From NCBI RefSeq assembly GCF_004134825.1, contig NZ_SDPN01000002.1, positions 1-64,000 on the forward strand: DNA of 64,000 nt, in the 5' to 3' direction. The notes beneath the pieces were generated by a model. That model saw nothing but the letters and a program-made list of their open reading frames with translations, was not told the origin of the DNA and did not search any database. Of the stretch, positions 42,237-50,873 are shown piece by piece (the first letter of the stretch is position 1; the number at the start of each line of letters is the position of its first letter). A program made the position numbers and the translations under genes. The DNA comes from Agromyces albus. GTDB lineage: Bacteria; Actinomycetota; Actinomycetes; Actinomycetales; Microbacteriaceae.

Positions 42237-43574
42237 ATGAAGCGAATCACAATCGCCAGCACAGCCGCTGTCGGGATAGTCGCACTGCTCGCAGGGTGCT
42301 CAGCCGGAGCCCCGAGCGACGGCAAGGTGACCCTCAGCTACGGCCTCTGGGACGCCAACCAGTTGCCTGCCTACGAGCAGTGCGCCGCCGACTTCGAGAA
42401 GACGCAGGACGACATCAAGGTCAAGGTCGAGCAGGTCGGATGGGACGAGTACTGGAACAAGATCACGACCGGGTTCGTCTCGGGTGAGAACTTCGACGTG
42501 TTCACAAGCCACGTCGCGTTCTACCCCGAATTCCAGGCCAGCGGCCAGGTGCTGCCCCTCGACGACTACATCGAAGCCGACGAGCTCGACCTGAGCATCT
42601 ACCAGGACGGCCTCGTCGAGCTCTGGCAGGACCCCGACGGTGTGCAGTACGGCTTGCCCAAGGACTTCGACACCATCGCGTTGTTCTACAACTCCCAGTT
42701 CACGGATGCCGCGGGGTACACCGCCGAGGACCTCGCGTCGCTGACGTGGAACCCCGAAGACGGAGGCACGTACGAGGACGTCATCGCACACCTCACCGTC
42801 GACGCCAATGGCGTGCGAGGCGACGAGCCCGGCTTCGACAAGAACAACGTCGCGACCTACGGGCTCTGGATGGAGGCGTCCGGCGGTGCCGACGGACAGA
42901 CCCAGTGGTCCTTCCTGACCGCGTCGCTCGGCTGGAGCCAGACCGACGAGCCGTGGGCCGACTCGTACAACTACGACGCGCCTGAGTTCGCCGACACCAT
43001 CTCGTGGTGGTATTCGCTCGTCGAGAAGGGCTACATGCCCTCACTCGAGGCGCAGACCGGCATCGCCTGGGCCGACCAGCTCATCGCGGGGAAGGCGGCA
43101 CTCGTGCCGAACGGATCGTGGATGACCGGTCACGTCTTCGGCGCCGCAAGCGACACGTTCACGCCGGCGCTCGCCTCCACCCCCGAGGGCCCGGATGGCA
43201 AGAGCTGGTCGATGTTCAACGGCCTTGCCGACAACATCGCCGCCACGACGAAGCACCCTGACGAAGCTTGGGAATGGGTGAAATACCTGGGCTCCGCTGA
43301 CTGCCAGGACGTCGTCGCCGACTCTGCCGTCGTGTTCCCCGCCATCAAGACCTCGACGGAGAAGGCTGTTGCCGCCTTCGAGGCCAAGGGCGTGGATGTC
43401 GCGGCATTCGCCGACCACGTGACGAACGGCACGACGGTGCTCTACCCGATCACCGACCACAAGTCGGATGTGAACGCGACGATGACCCCGGTCATGGAGT
43501 CGATCATGTCGGGCAAGTCGGGGACGGATGCGCTCGTCGGCGCCAACGATCAGGTCAACGGCCTCTTCAAGTAA
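42237..43574 (+). CDS. Sugar-binding lipoprotein of the ABC importer
   Basis: 445 residues. Lipobox signal (AAVGIVALLAGCSAG), then a CUT1 periplasmic-binding fold: LSYGLWDANQLPAYEQCAAD, WDEYWNKITTGFVSGENFDV, YGLPKDFDTIALFYNSQFTD, GKAALVPNGSWMTGHVFGAA, TKHPDEAWEWVKYLGSADCQ. It would capture an alpha-galactoside such as melibiose or raffinose, as judged from the adjacent galactosidase. AAGGAAAG lies upstream of the ATG; the 97-bp gap before it is C-rich and structureless. It is followed by a hairpin. Confidence 0.94.
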   Translation: MKRITIASTAAVGIVALLAGCSAGAPSDGKVTLSYGLWDANQLPAYEQCAADFEKTQDDIKVKVEQVGWDEYWNKITTGFVSGENFDVFTSHVAFYPEFQASGQVLPLDDYIEADELDLSIYQDGLVELWQDPDGVQYGLPKDFDTIALFYNSQFTDAAGYTAEDLASLTWNPEDGGTYEDVIAHLTVDANGVRGDEPGFDKNNVATYGLWMEASGGADGQTQWSFLTASLGWSQTDEPWADSYNYDAPEFADTISWWYSLVEKGYMPSLEAQTGIAWADQLIAGKAALVPNGSWMTGHVFGAASDTFTPALASTPEGPDGKSWSMFNGLADNIAATTKHPDEAWEWVKYLGSADCQDVVADSAVVFPAIKTSTEKAVAAFEAKGVDVAAFADHVTNGTTVLYPITDHKSDVNATMTPVMESIMSGKSGTDALVGANDQVNGLFK

Positions 43575-43587
43575 GTCTCATCAACCC

Positions 43588-43624
43588 GGTCGGCGTCAGG
43601 GGCAACCAGCTGCTGGCGCCGACC
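43588..43624 (+). terminator. Intercistronic hairpin after the binding-protein gene
   Basis: GGTCGGCGTCAG pairs with CTGGCGCCGACC (11 of 12 positions) around a 13-base loop, 14 bp past the stop. This placement commonly raises binding-protein expression by protecting the upstream mRNA or by partly terminating transcription before the enzyme gene. Confidence 0.6.
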
Positions 43625-43647
43625 ACTGTGTTCGGAGTGATCTTCAC

Positions 43648-45765
43648 GTGGTTTCGCATCGCGACCAAATCGTCCTGTCCGCCGACGGCGTCCAGCTCGT
43701 CCTCGACCTGTCCTCGGGTGCACCGGTGGTGCGTCACTGGGGTTCGCCCCTGGGCGACGTCGAGAGCGATGCCCTTCGCCGGATGACGACGCCGCCGATC
43801 CCGCACAGCGCGGTCGACGTGCCGCAAGATCCCGGCGTCATGCGTGAGCGGGGGAGGGCCTTCCACGGACGCCCCGCGCTGAGCGGGAACCGGAACGGCC
43901 TCGACTGGGCGCCCCTGTTCCGGATCGTCGAGCACCACGCGTCGGAGACGGAGACGAGCATCCGGCTCCACGATGCCGAGGCATCGCTCACGATCGACTT
44001 GCGGTACCGAATCGAGCCCACCGGAATCGTGCTCGTCGACCTCGCGGCGGTCAACGATGGCTCCGAACCCTACCGTCTCGAGGAACTGACCACCTGGATG
44101 CCCCTGCCCGAACGGGCGTCCGAATCGCTCGACTTCACCGGGCGCTGGCTCAAGGAGCGGCAGCCGCAGCGCCGGCCGATCGCGGTGGGCAGCTGGGTGC
44201 TCGAGTCCCGCGAGGGCCGCTCGGGCCACGGGGCATCCGTGGTGCAATGCGCCATGACCGGCGGGGCCGGGTTCGCCAATGGAGAGGTCTGGGCGCTCGG
44301 GCTGCTCTGGAGCGGTGAGCACCGGCACCTCATCGAGCGGGGAACCGACGGCCGCACGGCCATGGGCGCGGGCGAGCTCCTGCAGTCGGGGGAGATGGTG
44401 CTGGCGCCTGGCGCTCGCTACCAGGCACCGACGGTGGCGGCGGCCTACTCCGATGAAGGCCTCGACGGGCTCAGTTCGCGGTACCACGAGTGGCTGCGCG
44501 CCCGACCGGAGCACCCCACCCGGGTACGGCCGCGTCCGGTCACCCTCAACGTGTGGGAGGCGGTGTACTTCGATCACGACCTCGAGCGACTGAGTGCCCT
44601 CGTCGATGTCGCGGCCGAGATCGGCGTCGAACGTTTCGTGCTGGACGACGGATGGTTCGGCGCTCGCCGCGACGACCGTGCCGGCCTCGGCGACTGGGTC
44701 GTCTCCGACGAGGCCTGGCCCCAGGGTCTCGATCCACTGATCGATCGGGTGACGGCCGCGGGCATGGAATTCGGGCTGTGGTTCGAGGGCGAGATGGTCA
44801 ACCCCGACTCCGACCTGTATCGCGCGCACCCCGAGTGGATCCTGCACGTGCCCGGTCGCACTCCGCCCACCGGTCGCAACCAGCAGGTGCTCGACCTGAC
44901 GCACGACGGAGCCTACGAGCACGTGCTCGGGCAGGTCGATGCGCTGTTGTCGAAGCATCCGATCTCCTACATCAAGTGGGACCACAATCGCCCGCTCGTC
45001 GACCCGGCGCACTACGGGCGCCCCGCGGTCAACTCCCAGACCCTGGCGATCTATCGACTCTTCGACGAGCTGAAGTCGCGTCATCCGGGCCTCGAGATCG
45101 AATCGTGCGCCTCGGGAGGAGGCCGCGTCGATCTCGGCATGGCGATGCACGCCGATCGATTCTGGACTTCGGACTCGAACGATGCGCTCGAGCGGCAGGA
45201 GATCCAGCGTTACTCGATGATCGCCATCCCGCCCGAGATGCTCGGCACGCACATCGGGCCGTCGACCTCCCACTCGTCGAGTCGCTCGCACTCGCTCTCG
45301 TTCCGGGCCGCGACGGCGCTCTTCGGCCACGCGGGCATCGAGTGGGACATCACGGAGACGACGAACGCGGAACGGTCGCTCCTCGCAGAGTGGGCGGCCT
45401 ATTACAAGGCGAATCGCGACCTCCTCCACTCCGGTCGCGTCGTGCGAGTCGATCACAGCGACACTGCGGCGCTCGTGCATGGCGTGGTGGCACACGATCG
45501 TTCCGCGGCGATCTTCTGCTACACGCAAGTGGCTGCCGCGGGCGGGGTGCTGCCGTCGCCAGCACTCATCCCGGGCCTCGACCCCGACGCACGGTATCGC
45601 GTGCGTCGAATCGAGCCGGCGGGGCGTGCACCCGCCATGCAGCACGCCGATCCGATGTGGGTCGACGGCGTGACCACCACGGGGGCGGCGCTCGCGACGA
45701 TCGGCCTGCGCCCGCCGATCCTGCATCCCGAGCAGGCTATTCTCATCGAGATAGTCCTCGCATGA
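43648..45765 (+). CDS. Alpha-galactosidase, GH36
   Basis: 705 residues, the usual length for tetrameric GH36 enzymes. N-terminal beta-supersandwich, then the barrel with FVLDDGWFGARRDDRAGLGD, the nucleophile Asp445 in SYIKWDHNRP, IESCASGGGRVDLG, the acid/base Asp509 in FWTSDSNDALERQ, and a C-terminal beta domain. No signal peptide, so it cleaves imported alpha-galactosides in the cytoplasm. GTG 43648 is the best start in frame, just after the hairpin. It sits between the transporter and the ROK regulator gene. Confidence 0.95.
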   Translation: MVSHRDQIVLSADGVQLVLDLSSGAPVVRHWGSPLGDVESDALRRMTTPPIPHSAVDVPQDPGVMRERGRAFHGRPALSGNRNGLDWAPLFRIVEHHASETETSIRLHDAEASLTIDLRYRIEPTGIVLVDLAAVNDGSEPYRLEELTTWMPLPERASESLDFTGRWLKERQPQRRPIAVGSWVLESREGRSGHGASVVQCAMTGGAGFANGEVWALGLLWSGEHRHLIERGTDGRTAMGAGELLQSGEMVLAPGARYQAPTVAAAYSDEGLDGLSSRYHEWLRARPEHPTRVRPRPVTLNVWEAVYFDHDLERLSALVDVAAEIGVERFVLDDGWFGARRDDRAGLGDWVVSDEAWPQGLDPLIDRVTAAGMEFGLWFEGEMVNPDSDLYRAHPEWILHVPGRTPPTGRNQQVLDLTHDGAYEHVLGQVDALLSKHPISYIKWDHNRPLVDPAHYGRPAVNSQTLAIYRLFDELKSRHPGLEIESCASGGGRVDLGMAMHADRFWTSDSNDALERQEIQRYSMIAIPPEMLGTHIGPSTSHSSSRSHSLSFRAATALFGHAGIEWDITETTNAERSLLAEWAAYYKANRDLLHSGRVVRVDHSDTAALVHGVVAHDRSAAIFCYTQVAAAGGVLPSPALIPGLDPDARYRVRRIEPAGRAPAMQHADPMWVDGVTTTGAALATIGLRPPILHPEQAILIEIVLA

Positions 45766-45789
45766 GGGCAGACCCAGGGGGGTTGTCAG

Positions 45790-46929
45790 GTGGCTGACGC
45801 AGCACTGCGCGCTGAGAGCGCGATTTCCGGCCCGGCGCTGGAACTCGCTCGCACGGTGCTGATTCACGGCCCGATCTCGCGCACCGACGTGATGAGATTG
45901 CTCGACATGTCGCCACCGACGCTCACTCGCCTCGCGCGTGAGCTCACCGCGGGAGGGGTGTTCGTTGAAGACGCCGAGCCCGGCGGCGCTGTCGGTCGAC
46001 CTCCGAAATTCCTCGATGTGCGCTGGGACAGCCGGCACTACCTGGGAGTCAAGCTCACCGGAACCTCCGTCGTCGCGGTTTCGACCGACCTTCGGGCCAC
46101 CGAGCTCGATCGGCGCGAGTACGTCTTCTCCGAGCAGTCCGTCGACGCAGTCTGCGATGTGGTCGTTCGGGCCCACGACGAGCTCTCGGCCGGTGGCGGT
46201 TTCGATGCCGTCGGAGTGAGCCTCGGCGGCACGGTCACGGATCGCCGCTTCGTCATCCGGGCGCCGTTCCTCGGCTGGCGTGACGTGGATCTGGGGCGCG
46301 AGCTCGAGCGCAGGCTCGGGGTGCCGACCGTGGTCGAGAACGACATCGTCGCCCTTACTGAGGCCCAGCATTGGTTCGGCGAGGGCCGTGGGCTCACCGA
46401 CTTCGCGGTGATCACGATCGGCGCGGGCGTGGGCCACGGCTATGTCTGCGCCGATCGCGTCGTGCGCTCCGACAAGGGCATCGGCCTCGCCGGGCACATC
46501 CGACTCGATCCCCTTGGCGCGGTCTGCCCAGAGGGCCATCGCGGGTGCGCCACGGCGATGCTGACCATTCCCAGCCTCTGCGCACAGGCATCCGTGGCCT
46601 TCGGACGTGGCATCGAGTTCGACGAGCTGATCTCCCTGGCCGCCGAGGGAGACCCTGTGGCGCTGGCCATCACCGAACCGGCGGGGCGCGCCCTTGGTCG
46701 ACTGCTCGCGTTGGCGGCGAATCTCGGCATGGTGGACACGATCGTGCTCGCCGGCGAGGGGCTGCCGCTCTATGAGGTGACCGAGCCCATCGTGCTCGAG
46801 GCGATGCACGCCGATCGCGATGCCGAGGCCGATCCGATCGACCTTCGGCTCGACGCCGCCGACTTCGTCGGTTGGGCGCGGGGTGCCGCGGCGGTCGCGA
46901 TTCAGTCGTCGGTGCACCGACTCATCTGA
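45790..46929 (+). CDS. ROK-family transcriptional regulator
   Basis: 379 residues: an N-terminal winged helix (GPISRTDVMRLLDMSPPTLT, RLARELTAGGVF) and a ROK sugar-kinase-like domain (FDAVGVSLGGTVTDRRFVIR, VPTVVENDIVALTEAQHWFG, VITIGAGVGHGYVCADRVVR). The zinc motif CxCGxxGC is altered: CPEGHRGC lacks the second cysteine. It probably represses the operon in which it is last gene, relieved by galactoside or a derived sugar. The start is GTG 45790. The 3' end overlaps the opposite gene by 8 bp. Confidence 0.92.
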   Translation: MADAALRAESAISGPALELARTVLIHGPISRTDVMRLLDMSPPTLTRLARELTAGGVFVEDAEPGGAVGRPPKFLDVRWDSRHYLGVKLTGTSVVAVSTDLRATELDRREYVFSEQSVDAVCDVVVRAHDELSAGGGFDAVGVSLGGTVTDRRFVIRAPFLGWRDVDLGRELERRLGVPTVVENDIVALTEAQHWFGEGRGLTDFAVITIGAGVGHGYVCADRVVRSDKGIGLAGHIRLDPLGAVCPEGHRGCATAMLTIPSLCAQASVAFGRGIEFDELISLAAEGDPVALAITEPAGRALGRLLALAANLGMVDTIVLAGEGLPLYEVTEPIVLEAMHADRDAEADPIDLRLDAADFVGWARGAAAVAIQSSVHRLI

Positions 46930-47686
46930 GCTCAGCGGCCTCCTGTGCGATCCATTCGCTCAGCCGAGTCGGCGTGATCGTCGCATCGGGGCCCGGCAGC
47001 AACTCGCGCTCATCGAGGTCGGTGCCGAAGTACCGCGCGAGCGGGTCGGCGACCAGCTCGCGCGGATCGTCGCGAATGCGGAAGTCCTCTCGCACGAGCT
47101 TCCCGAGCCGGAACTGGTCGGGCCCGGCGAACTCGACCACGCCGTTCACGGGCGTGCCGAACGCGACCGACTCGATCGCGGCCGCGACATCCTGCGCGGC
47201 GATCGGCTGGATGAGCGCATGCGAGAGCCGGGCGATGTGCTGGCTCGTGGCGGCATCCGCGATGCTCGCGATGAACTCGAAGAACTGGGTCGAGTGCACG
47301 ATCGAGTAGGGGCGACCTGACCCGCGGATGAGTCGCTCCTGCGCCGCCTTCGCGGCGAAGTAGCCGCCCTCGGTGCGGGCGAGCCGGTCGGTACCGACGA
47401 CCGAGAGTGCGACGTGATGCCGCACGCCCGCCGCAGCGCCGTACGTGAGCAAGTTGAGGGTGGAGCCGTAGAAGAAGTCGTTCGCGCCCCGCTCGTCGAG
47501 GTATCCCGAGTTCGACACGTCGATGAGGATCTCGACACCGGCGAGGGCCTCCGCGAGACCCTCGCCGGTGTAGGAGTTGACCCCGGTCGCGCGCGATGCG
47601 GAGACGACCTCGTGGCCGTCGGCGGTGAGCGCCGCCACGATTCGCGTGCCGATGAGCCCTGTGCCGCCGATGACCGCGACCTTCAT
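46922..47686 (-). CDS. NmrA-like NAD(P)-binding protein
   Basis: 254 residues. Rossmann start MKVAVIGGTGLIGTRIVAAL, then VEILIDVSNSGYLDERGAND, HHVALSVVGTDRLARTEGGY, FAAKAAQERLIRGSGRPYSI and HSTQFFEFIASIADAA, an atypical SDR of the NmrA/HSCARG group that lacks a clear YxxxK pair at the usual spacing. These act as NADPH-dependent reductases or redox sensors. It is tail-to-tail with the ROK gene and divergent from the MFS operon across about 200 bp. Confidence 0.9.
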   Translation of the reverse strand: MKVAVIGGTGLIGTRIVAALTADGHEVVSASRATGVNSYTGEGLAEALAGVEILIDVSNSGYLDERGANDFFYGSTLNLLTYGAAAGVRHHVALSVVGTDRLARTEGGYFAAKAAQERLIRGSGRPYSIVHSTQFFEFIASIADAATSQHIARLSHALIQPIAAQDVAAAIESVAFGTPVNGVVEFAGPDQFRLGKLVREDFRIRDDPRELVADPLARYFGTDLDERELLPGPDATITPTRLSEWIAQEAAELR

Positions 47687-47817
47687 GGCTCGAGTTTACG
47701 CGGCTGACTGGACGGCCAGCCAGTCCCCGAACGTGGTCGACGACAGCTGCGCGTCGGGGCCGGTCACGAGTTCGTCGCCCAGGAGTCTCGACGACTGAGG
47801 GGGTCCGCCGGCGCAGG

Positions 47818-47835
47818 TGCAACCGGGGGGTTGCA
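47818..47835. promoter_or_regulatory. Operator 1, TGCAAC-N6-GTTGCA
   Basis: TGCAACCGGGGGGTTGCA; the dyad extends to 8-bp arms (47817-47836). Its right half contains the -35 hexamer of the MFS operon. Confidence 0.7.
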
Positions 47836-47859
47836 CTCTGTCTCATGATCTGCAACTAT
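47831..47859 (+). promoter_or_regulatory. Promoter of the MFS-SRPBCC-ArsR operon
   Basis: TTGCAC (47831-47836), 17-base spacer, AACTAT (47854-47859). Both hexamers lie within the two operators, so a bound repressor would exclude polymerase. Confidence 0.5.
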
Positions 47860-47868
47860 GGGGTTGCA
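47851..47868. promoter_or_regulatory. Operator 2, TGCAAC-N6-GTTGCA
   Basis: TGCAACTATGGGGTTGCA, same arms and spacer length as operator 1, centred 33 bp (about three helical turns) downstream of it. Overlaps the -10 region. Confidence 0.7.
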
Positions 47869-47887
47869 CAAATCGAGGGAGTGAGAC

Positions 47888-49090
47888 ATGACCGACATCC
47901 GCCGCACGTCGCCCCGCCCGACGCTCGTGCTCGCCGTGCTCTTCGCCGGCGCGTTCGTGATGGGCTGCGCCGAGATGCTCGTCGTGGGCCTGATCGACCT
48001 GATCGCCGTCGACCTGTCGGTCTCGGTGCCGGCTGCGGGCGCGCTCGTCACGGCCAACGCGCTGGGGCTCGCGATCGGCGGCCCGCTGCTGACGTTCCTG
48101 ACGACGCGATTCGACCGGCGACGCGTGCTGCTCGCCACGATGGTCGTCTTCGTGCTGGCGAACCTCCTGCCGGCGTTCGGCTCCGACTACTCGATCTTCC
48201 TCGCCGCACGCGTCGTCATCGGCGCCGCACAGGGCCTGTTCATCGCAGCCGCGATGGTGATGGCGACCACGATCGTGCCGCCCGAGCGCGCCGGCCGCGC
48301 GATGGCCGTCGTCATCACCGGCTTCGCGTCGGCGAGTGCGCTGGGCCTGCCGCTGGGCACGTTGCTCGGGCAGGCGGTCGGCTGGCGCGGATCGTTCACG
48401 GCCGTCGTCGCGGTCGCGCTCGCGCTCCTGGTCATCGCCGTGCGAGTGCTCCCCTCGGTGCCGACGCCGCGCGAGAGCGGTGCCGTCGGCCAGGCGCGGT
48501 TCGCCTTCGCCCCGCGCGTCATCGCCGTGCTCGGCCTCGCGGCACTGATCTTCGTGGCCATCCAGTCGGCAGTGACGTACCTCGTGCCGTTCCTCGCCGG
48601 GGTGACGGATGTCTCTGGGTCGGCAGTCGGCGCATACCTGCTGGCCTACGGCGTCGCGACCACGGTCGGCTCGTTCGTCGGCGGACGCTTCGCCGACGCG
48701 AGCGCCACGCGCGCCCTGGTCGTCGGCGCAACCGGAGTGACGGTCTCGCTCGTCGTGCTCTTCAGCTTCGGCGGCAGCCCGCTCGTCGTCGCCATCGCAG
48801 TGTTCGGCATCGGGCTGTTCGGCATGGCAACCGGGCCGTCGCTCCAGCACCGCGTCGTGAGCCTCGCCGGGCCGGGCGCACCGCTCGCAGCCTCGCTGCC
48901 GGCATCCGCTGTCAACGCCGGAATCGCCGGCGGCGCGTTCGCCGGGGGAGTGGCGATCGACCTCAGCGGCATCCCCGCAGCCGTACTGACCGGCGCCGTC
49001 GTCGCGGCGATCTCGATCGCCGTCGCGTGGGCGACCGGATTCCTGAAACCCGCGGCGGTCGCCGCACCCGAACCTGTTGCAATCCAATAG
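47888..49090 (+). CDS. MFS transporter, DHA1 (Cmx/AraJ-like) drug or sugar efflux
   Basis: 400 residues with 12 predicted helices. The motif-A-like loop TTRFDRRRVLLATMV follows helix 2; other features are LAARVVIGAAQGLFIAAAMV, GRAMAVVITGFASASALGLP and GTLLGQAVGWRGSF. This is the Cmx/AraJ branch of drug:H+ antiporters; the substrate is unknown. GAGGGAG precedes the ATG. It is the first gene of a three-gene operon with an SRPBCC protein and an ArsR regulator, behind the twin operator. Confidence 0.92.
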   Translation: MTDIRRTSPRPTLVLAVLFAGAFVMGCAEMLVVGLIDLIAVDLSVSVPAAGALVTANALGLAIGGPLLTFLTTRFDRRRVLLATMVVFVLANLLPAFGSDYSIFLAARVVIGAAQGLFIAAAMVMATTIVPPERAGRAMAVVITGFASASALGLPLGTLLGQAVGWRGSFTAVVAVALALLVIAVRVLPSVPTPRESGAVGQARFAFAPRVIAVLGLAALIFVAIQSAVTYLVPFLAGVTDVSGSAVGAYLLAYGVATTVGSFVGGRFADASATRALVVGATGVTVSLVVLFSFGGSPLVVAIAVFGIGLFGMATGPSLQHRVVSLAGPGAPLAASLPASAVNAGIAGGAFAGGVAIDLSGIPAAVLTGAVVAAISIAVAWATGFLKPAAVAAPEPVAIQ

Positions 49091-49131
49091 CTGCAGGCAT
49101 CCATAGAAAATCCATTGAAAGGAAGATCATT

Positions 49132-49611
49132 GTGACTATGACCGACAACCAGGCCTCCGTCATCGACGCAGAGACGTTCACCGTTCGGCGCACGATCCGC
49201 ATCGCCGCGCCCATCGAGAAGGTGTGGACCGCCGTCACCGAACCCGCGCACATCTCCAAGTGGTTCGGGCAGACCGTGCTCAATGGAACGGGCGCCGGGG
49301 CGCTCGGCACCATCACGTTCCCCAACTACGGCTCCGTGCCGCTGCGGGTCGAGGCGGTGGATGCCCCGCGCATGGTCTCGTACCGCTGGGGCAACGACGA
49401 TGCCGCCGATGAGCGGCCCGACGCGATCGACGAGGAGCACTCGACGGTCTTCACCTTCACGCTCGAGTCGGTGCCCGACGGCACGCAGCTCACCGTCGTG
49501 GAGACCGGATTCGACCGCACTACCGACCCGGCCGCGAACATGGCGAGCCACGGCGAGGGATGGGTCTCCGAACTCGACAAGCTCGTCGCCCTGCTGGAGG
49601 GCGACGCGTGA
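49132..49611 (+). CDS. SRPBCC (AHSA1/START) domain protein
   Basis: 159 residues. The AHSA1-like fold is indicated by FTVRRTIRIAAPIEKVWTAV, PAHISKWFGQTV, MVSYRWGNDD, FTFTLESVPDGTQLTVVETG and GWVSELDKLVALLEG. These hydrophobic-pocket proteins are regularly encoded directly before ArsR-type regulators, as here, and may bind or convert the inducer. GTG 49132 is preferred over ATG 49138 because AAAGGAAG ends 7 bases before it. The gene overlaps the ArsR gene by 4 bp. Confidence 0.9.
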   Translation: MTMTDNQASVIDAETFTVRRTIRIAAPIEKVWTAVTEPAHISKWFGQTVLNGTGAGALGTITFPNYGSVPLRVEAVDAPRMVSYRWGNDDAADERPDAIDEEHSTVFTFTLESVPDGTQLTVVETGFDRTTDPAANMASHGEGWVSELDKLVALLEGDA

Positions 49612-49925
49612 CCACGGGAACGCTGGTCCCGGTGTTCGCCGCACTCGGTGACGAGACCCGGTGGAGCATCCTGGCTGCACTCGGCGAGGGCGACGCGTCG
49701 GCGTCGGCCCTCGCCGGGCGCCTCCCGGTCACCCGCCAGGCGATCGCGAAGCACCTCGCCGTGCTGCAGGAGGTGGGCCTCGTCGAACCCATCCGCGTCG
49801 GACGCGAGGTTCAGTACCGGGTGATCGGGTCGCAACTGAGCGACACCGCGCGTCGGCTCGAGGCCATCGGGGCCGAGTGGGACCGCCGCCTCGCGACGAT
49901 CAAGGAGATCGCAGAGGGGCTGTAG
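49608..49925 (+). CDS. ArsR-family repressor
   Basis: 105 residues: VFAALGDETRWSILAALGEG, ASALAGRLPVTRQAIAKHLA, VLQEVGLVEPIRVGREVQYR. The winged helix lacks the metal-binding cysteines of ArsR/CadC, so it belongs to the metal-independent group that pairs with SRPBCC proteins. GTG 49608 overlaps the previous stop (GTGA). It is the best candidate to bind the TGCAAC-N6-GTTGCA pair ahead of its own operon. Confidence 0.93.
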   Translation: MTTGTLVPVFAALGDETRWSILAALGEGDASASALAGRLPVTRQAIAKHLAVLQEVGLVEPIRVGREVQYRVIGSQLSDTARRLEAIGAEWDRRLATIKEIAEGL

Positions 49926-50003
49926 CCGGCGGATGCCGCGTCGTGCCGTCGCTGCACGGCCGGCGGCATCCGTGGTTCTCGGGCGGCCCGCGGCACCGGA
50001 CCC

Positions 50004-50009
50004 TAGTCT
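50004..50009 (+). promoter_or_regulatory. -10 box TAGTCT, probably of a leaderless transcript
   Basis: TAGTCT ends 6 bases before ATG 50016, with no ribosome binding site. It is identical to the box before the ECF41-type sigma gene. Confidence 0.45.
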
Positions 50010-50015
50010 GGGCTG

Positions 50016-50399
50016 ATGGCGGTCATCACGGTTGACGTTGTTCCCCAGCACCTGGCGCTGCTCGATGGCGAGTACGCCGTTGAGCCGGTCTCGGGCGAGT
50101 CGGTCCCGATCGGATCGGACTACGAGCTGGCTGTGGTGCGGGCTCCCGATGGAACGACGCGGGTGCGACGCGCGAGCGAGACCGATCGTGAGCGGTGGTT
50201 GGCGTTCTACTCGGGCGGAACCGCCCATGGTCTGGAGACGCCCGGAATGACCGTTTCCGTCATTGCGCCGCTCTCTGCCGCCGGATGCCCGATCTTCGTT
50301 GCATCCACCGCCACAGCTGACCTCGTGCTGGTTCCGCTGACGCATCGACAGCTCGCCGTCGACGCGCTCATCGCGGCCGGCCACACGGTGGCGGACTGA
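50016..50399 (+). CDS. ACT-domain protein (CASTOR/ACT_7 type)
   Basis: 127 residues. The C-terminal half reads like the ACT_7 domain: MTVSVIAPLSAAGCPIFVAS, TATADLVLVPLTHRQLAVDA, LIAAGHTV. ACT domains bind amino acids and tune enzymes or regulators; no catalytic partner is fused here. The N-terminal half is a related, weaker ACT-like segment. It is a stand-alone gene with a probable leaderless start. Confidence 0.72.
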   Translation: MAVITVDVVPQHLALLDGEYAVEPVSGESVPIGSDYELAVVRAPDGTTRVRRASETDRERWLAFYSGGTAHGLETPGMTVSVIAPLSAAGCPIFVASTATADLVLVPLTHRQLAVDALIAAGHTVAD

Positions 50400-50433
50400 C
50401 GTTCCCCAGAGCGCTGGGAACGCTACGAGCGGC

Positions 50434-50736
50434 TCACACGTTCGTGCGAATCCGACCGCGCAAGAACGGGAGCGCCGGCGCCCGGTACACGAGCGCTGGC
50501 GGATCGTGCGGTTCGAGAGCGAACTCGGCACGGCCGAAACGCCATAACCGGTTGAACAGGAACACCCCGACGACCACCGTCTCGTCTGCCGGCACTTGCC
50601 AGGTTCCGATTCCCCACTGGGCAGGCTGGCCTCGCCCGGCGATCACGAGCGTCGGCTTGATTCGGGCGTGGAGCGCAAACCACGGCTTGCGCAGCGTCAG
50701 TTGGATGCGGCGGGCCGCCTCGTCGTCAGAGTGCAT
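50434..50736 (-). CDS. Hypothetical protein, 100 residues
   Basis: Reads as a real small protein: QLTLRKPWFALHARIKPTLV, WQVPADETVVVGVFLFNRLW, RFGRAEFALEP. It is a beta-rich, basic sequence ending in LRGRIRTNV, resembling short stress-protein-like or DUF-type single-domain proteins, but I do not recognise the family. The codon use fits its neighbours. It is isolated between an ACT-domain gene and an NmrA-like gene. Confidence 0.6.
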   Translation of the reverse strand: MHSDDEAARRIQLTLRKPWFALHARIKPTLVIAGRGQPAQWGIGTWQVPADETVVVGVFLFNRLWRFGRAEFALEPHDPPALVYRAPALPFLRGRIRTNV

Positions 50737-50873
50737 CGGGAGTTCGACGGCTCGAGCACGAACTCGCCCTGATCAGGGTCGGTTGTCCGCTCAAGCCGCA
50801 CTGCCTTTCGTGGTTCGCTCCGGCTAAGGGTAGTCGTTACTCCGAGCACTCGACACCGCCTTTGCGGCGACCG

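Noticed and set aside
43567-46917. An 1116-codon minus-strand frame opposite the alpha-galactosidase and ROK genes
   Set aside because: Antisense shadow. The plus-strand products show catalytic motifs, whereas this frame shows none.
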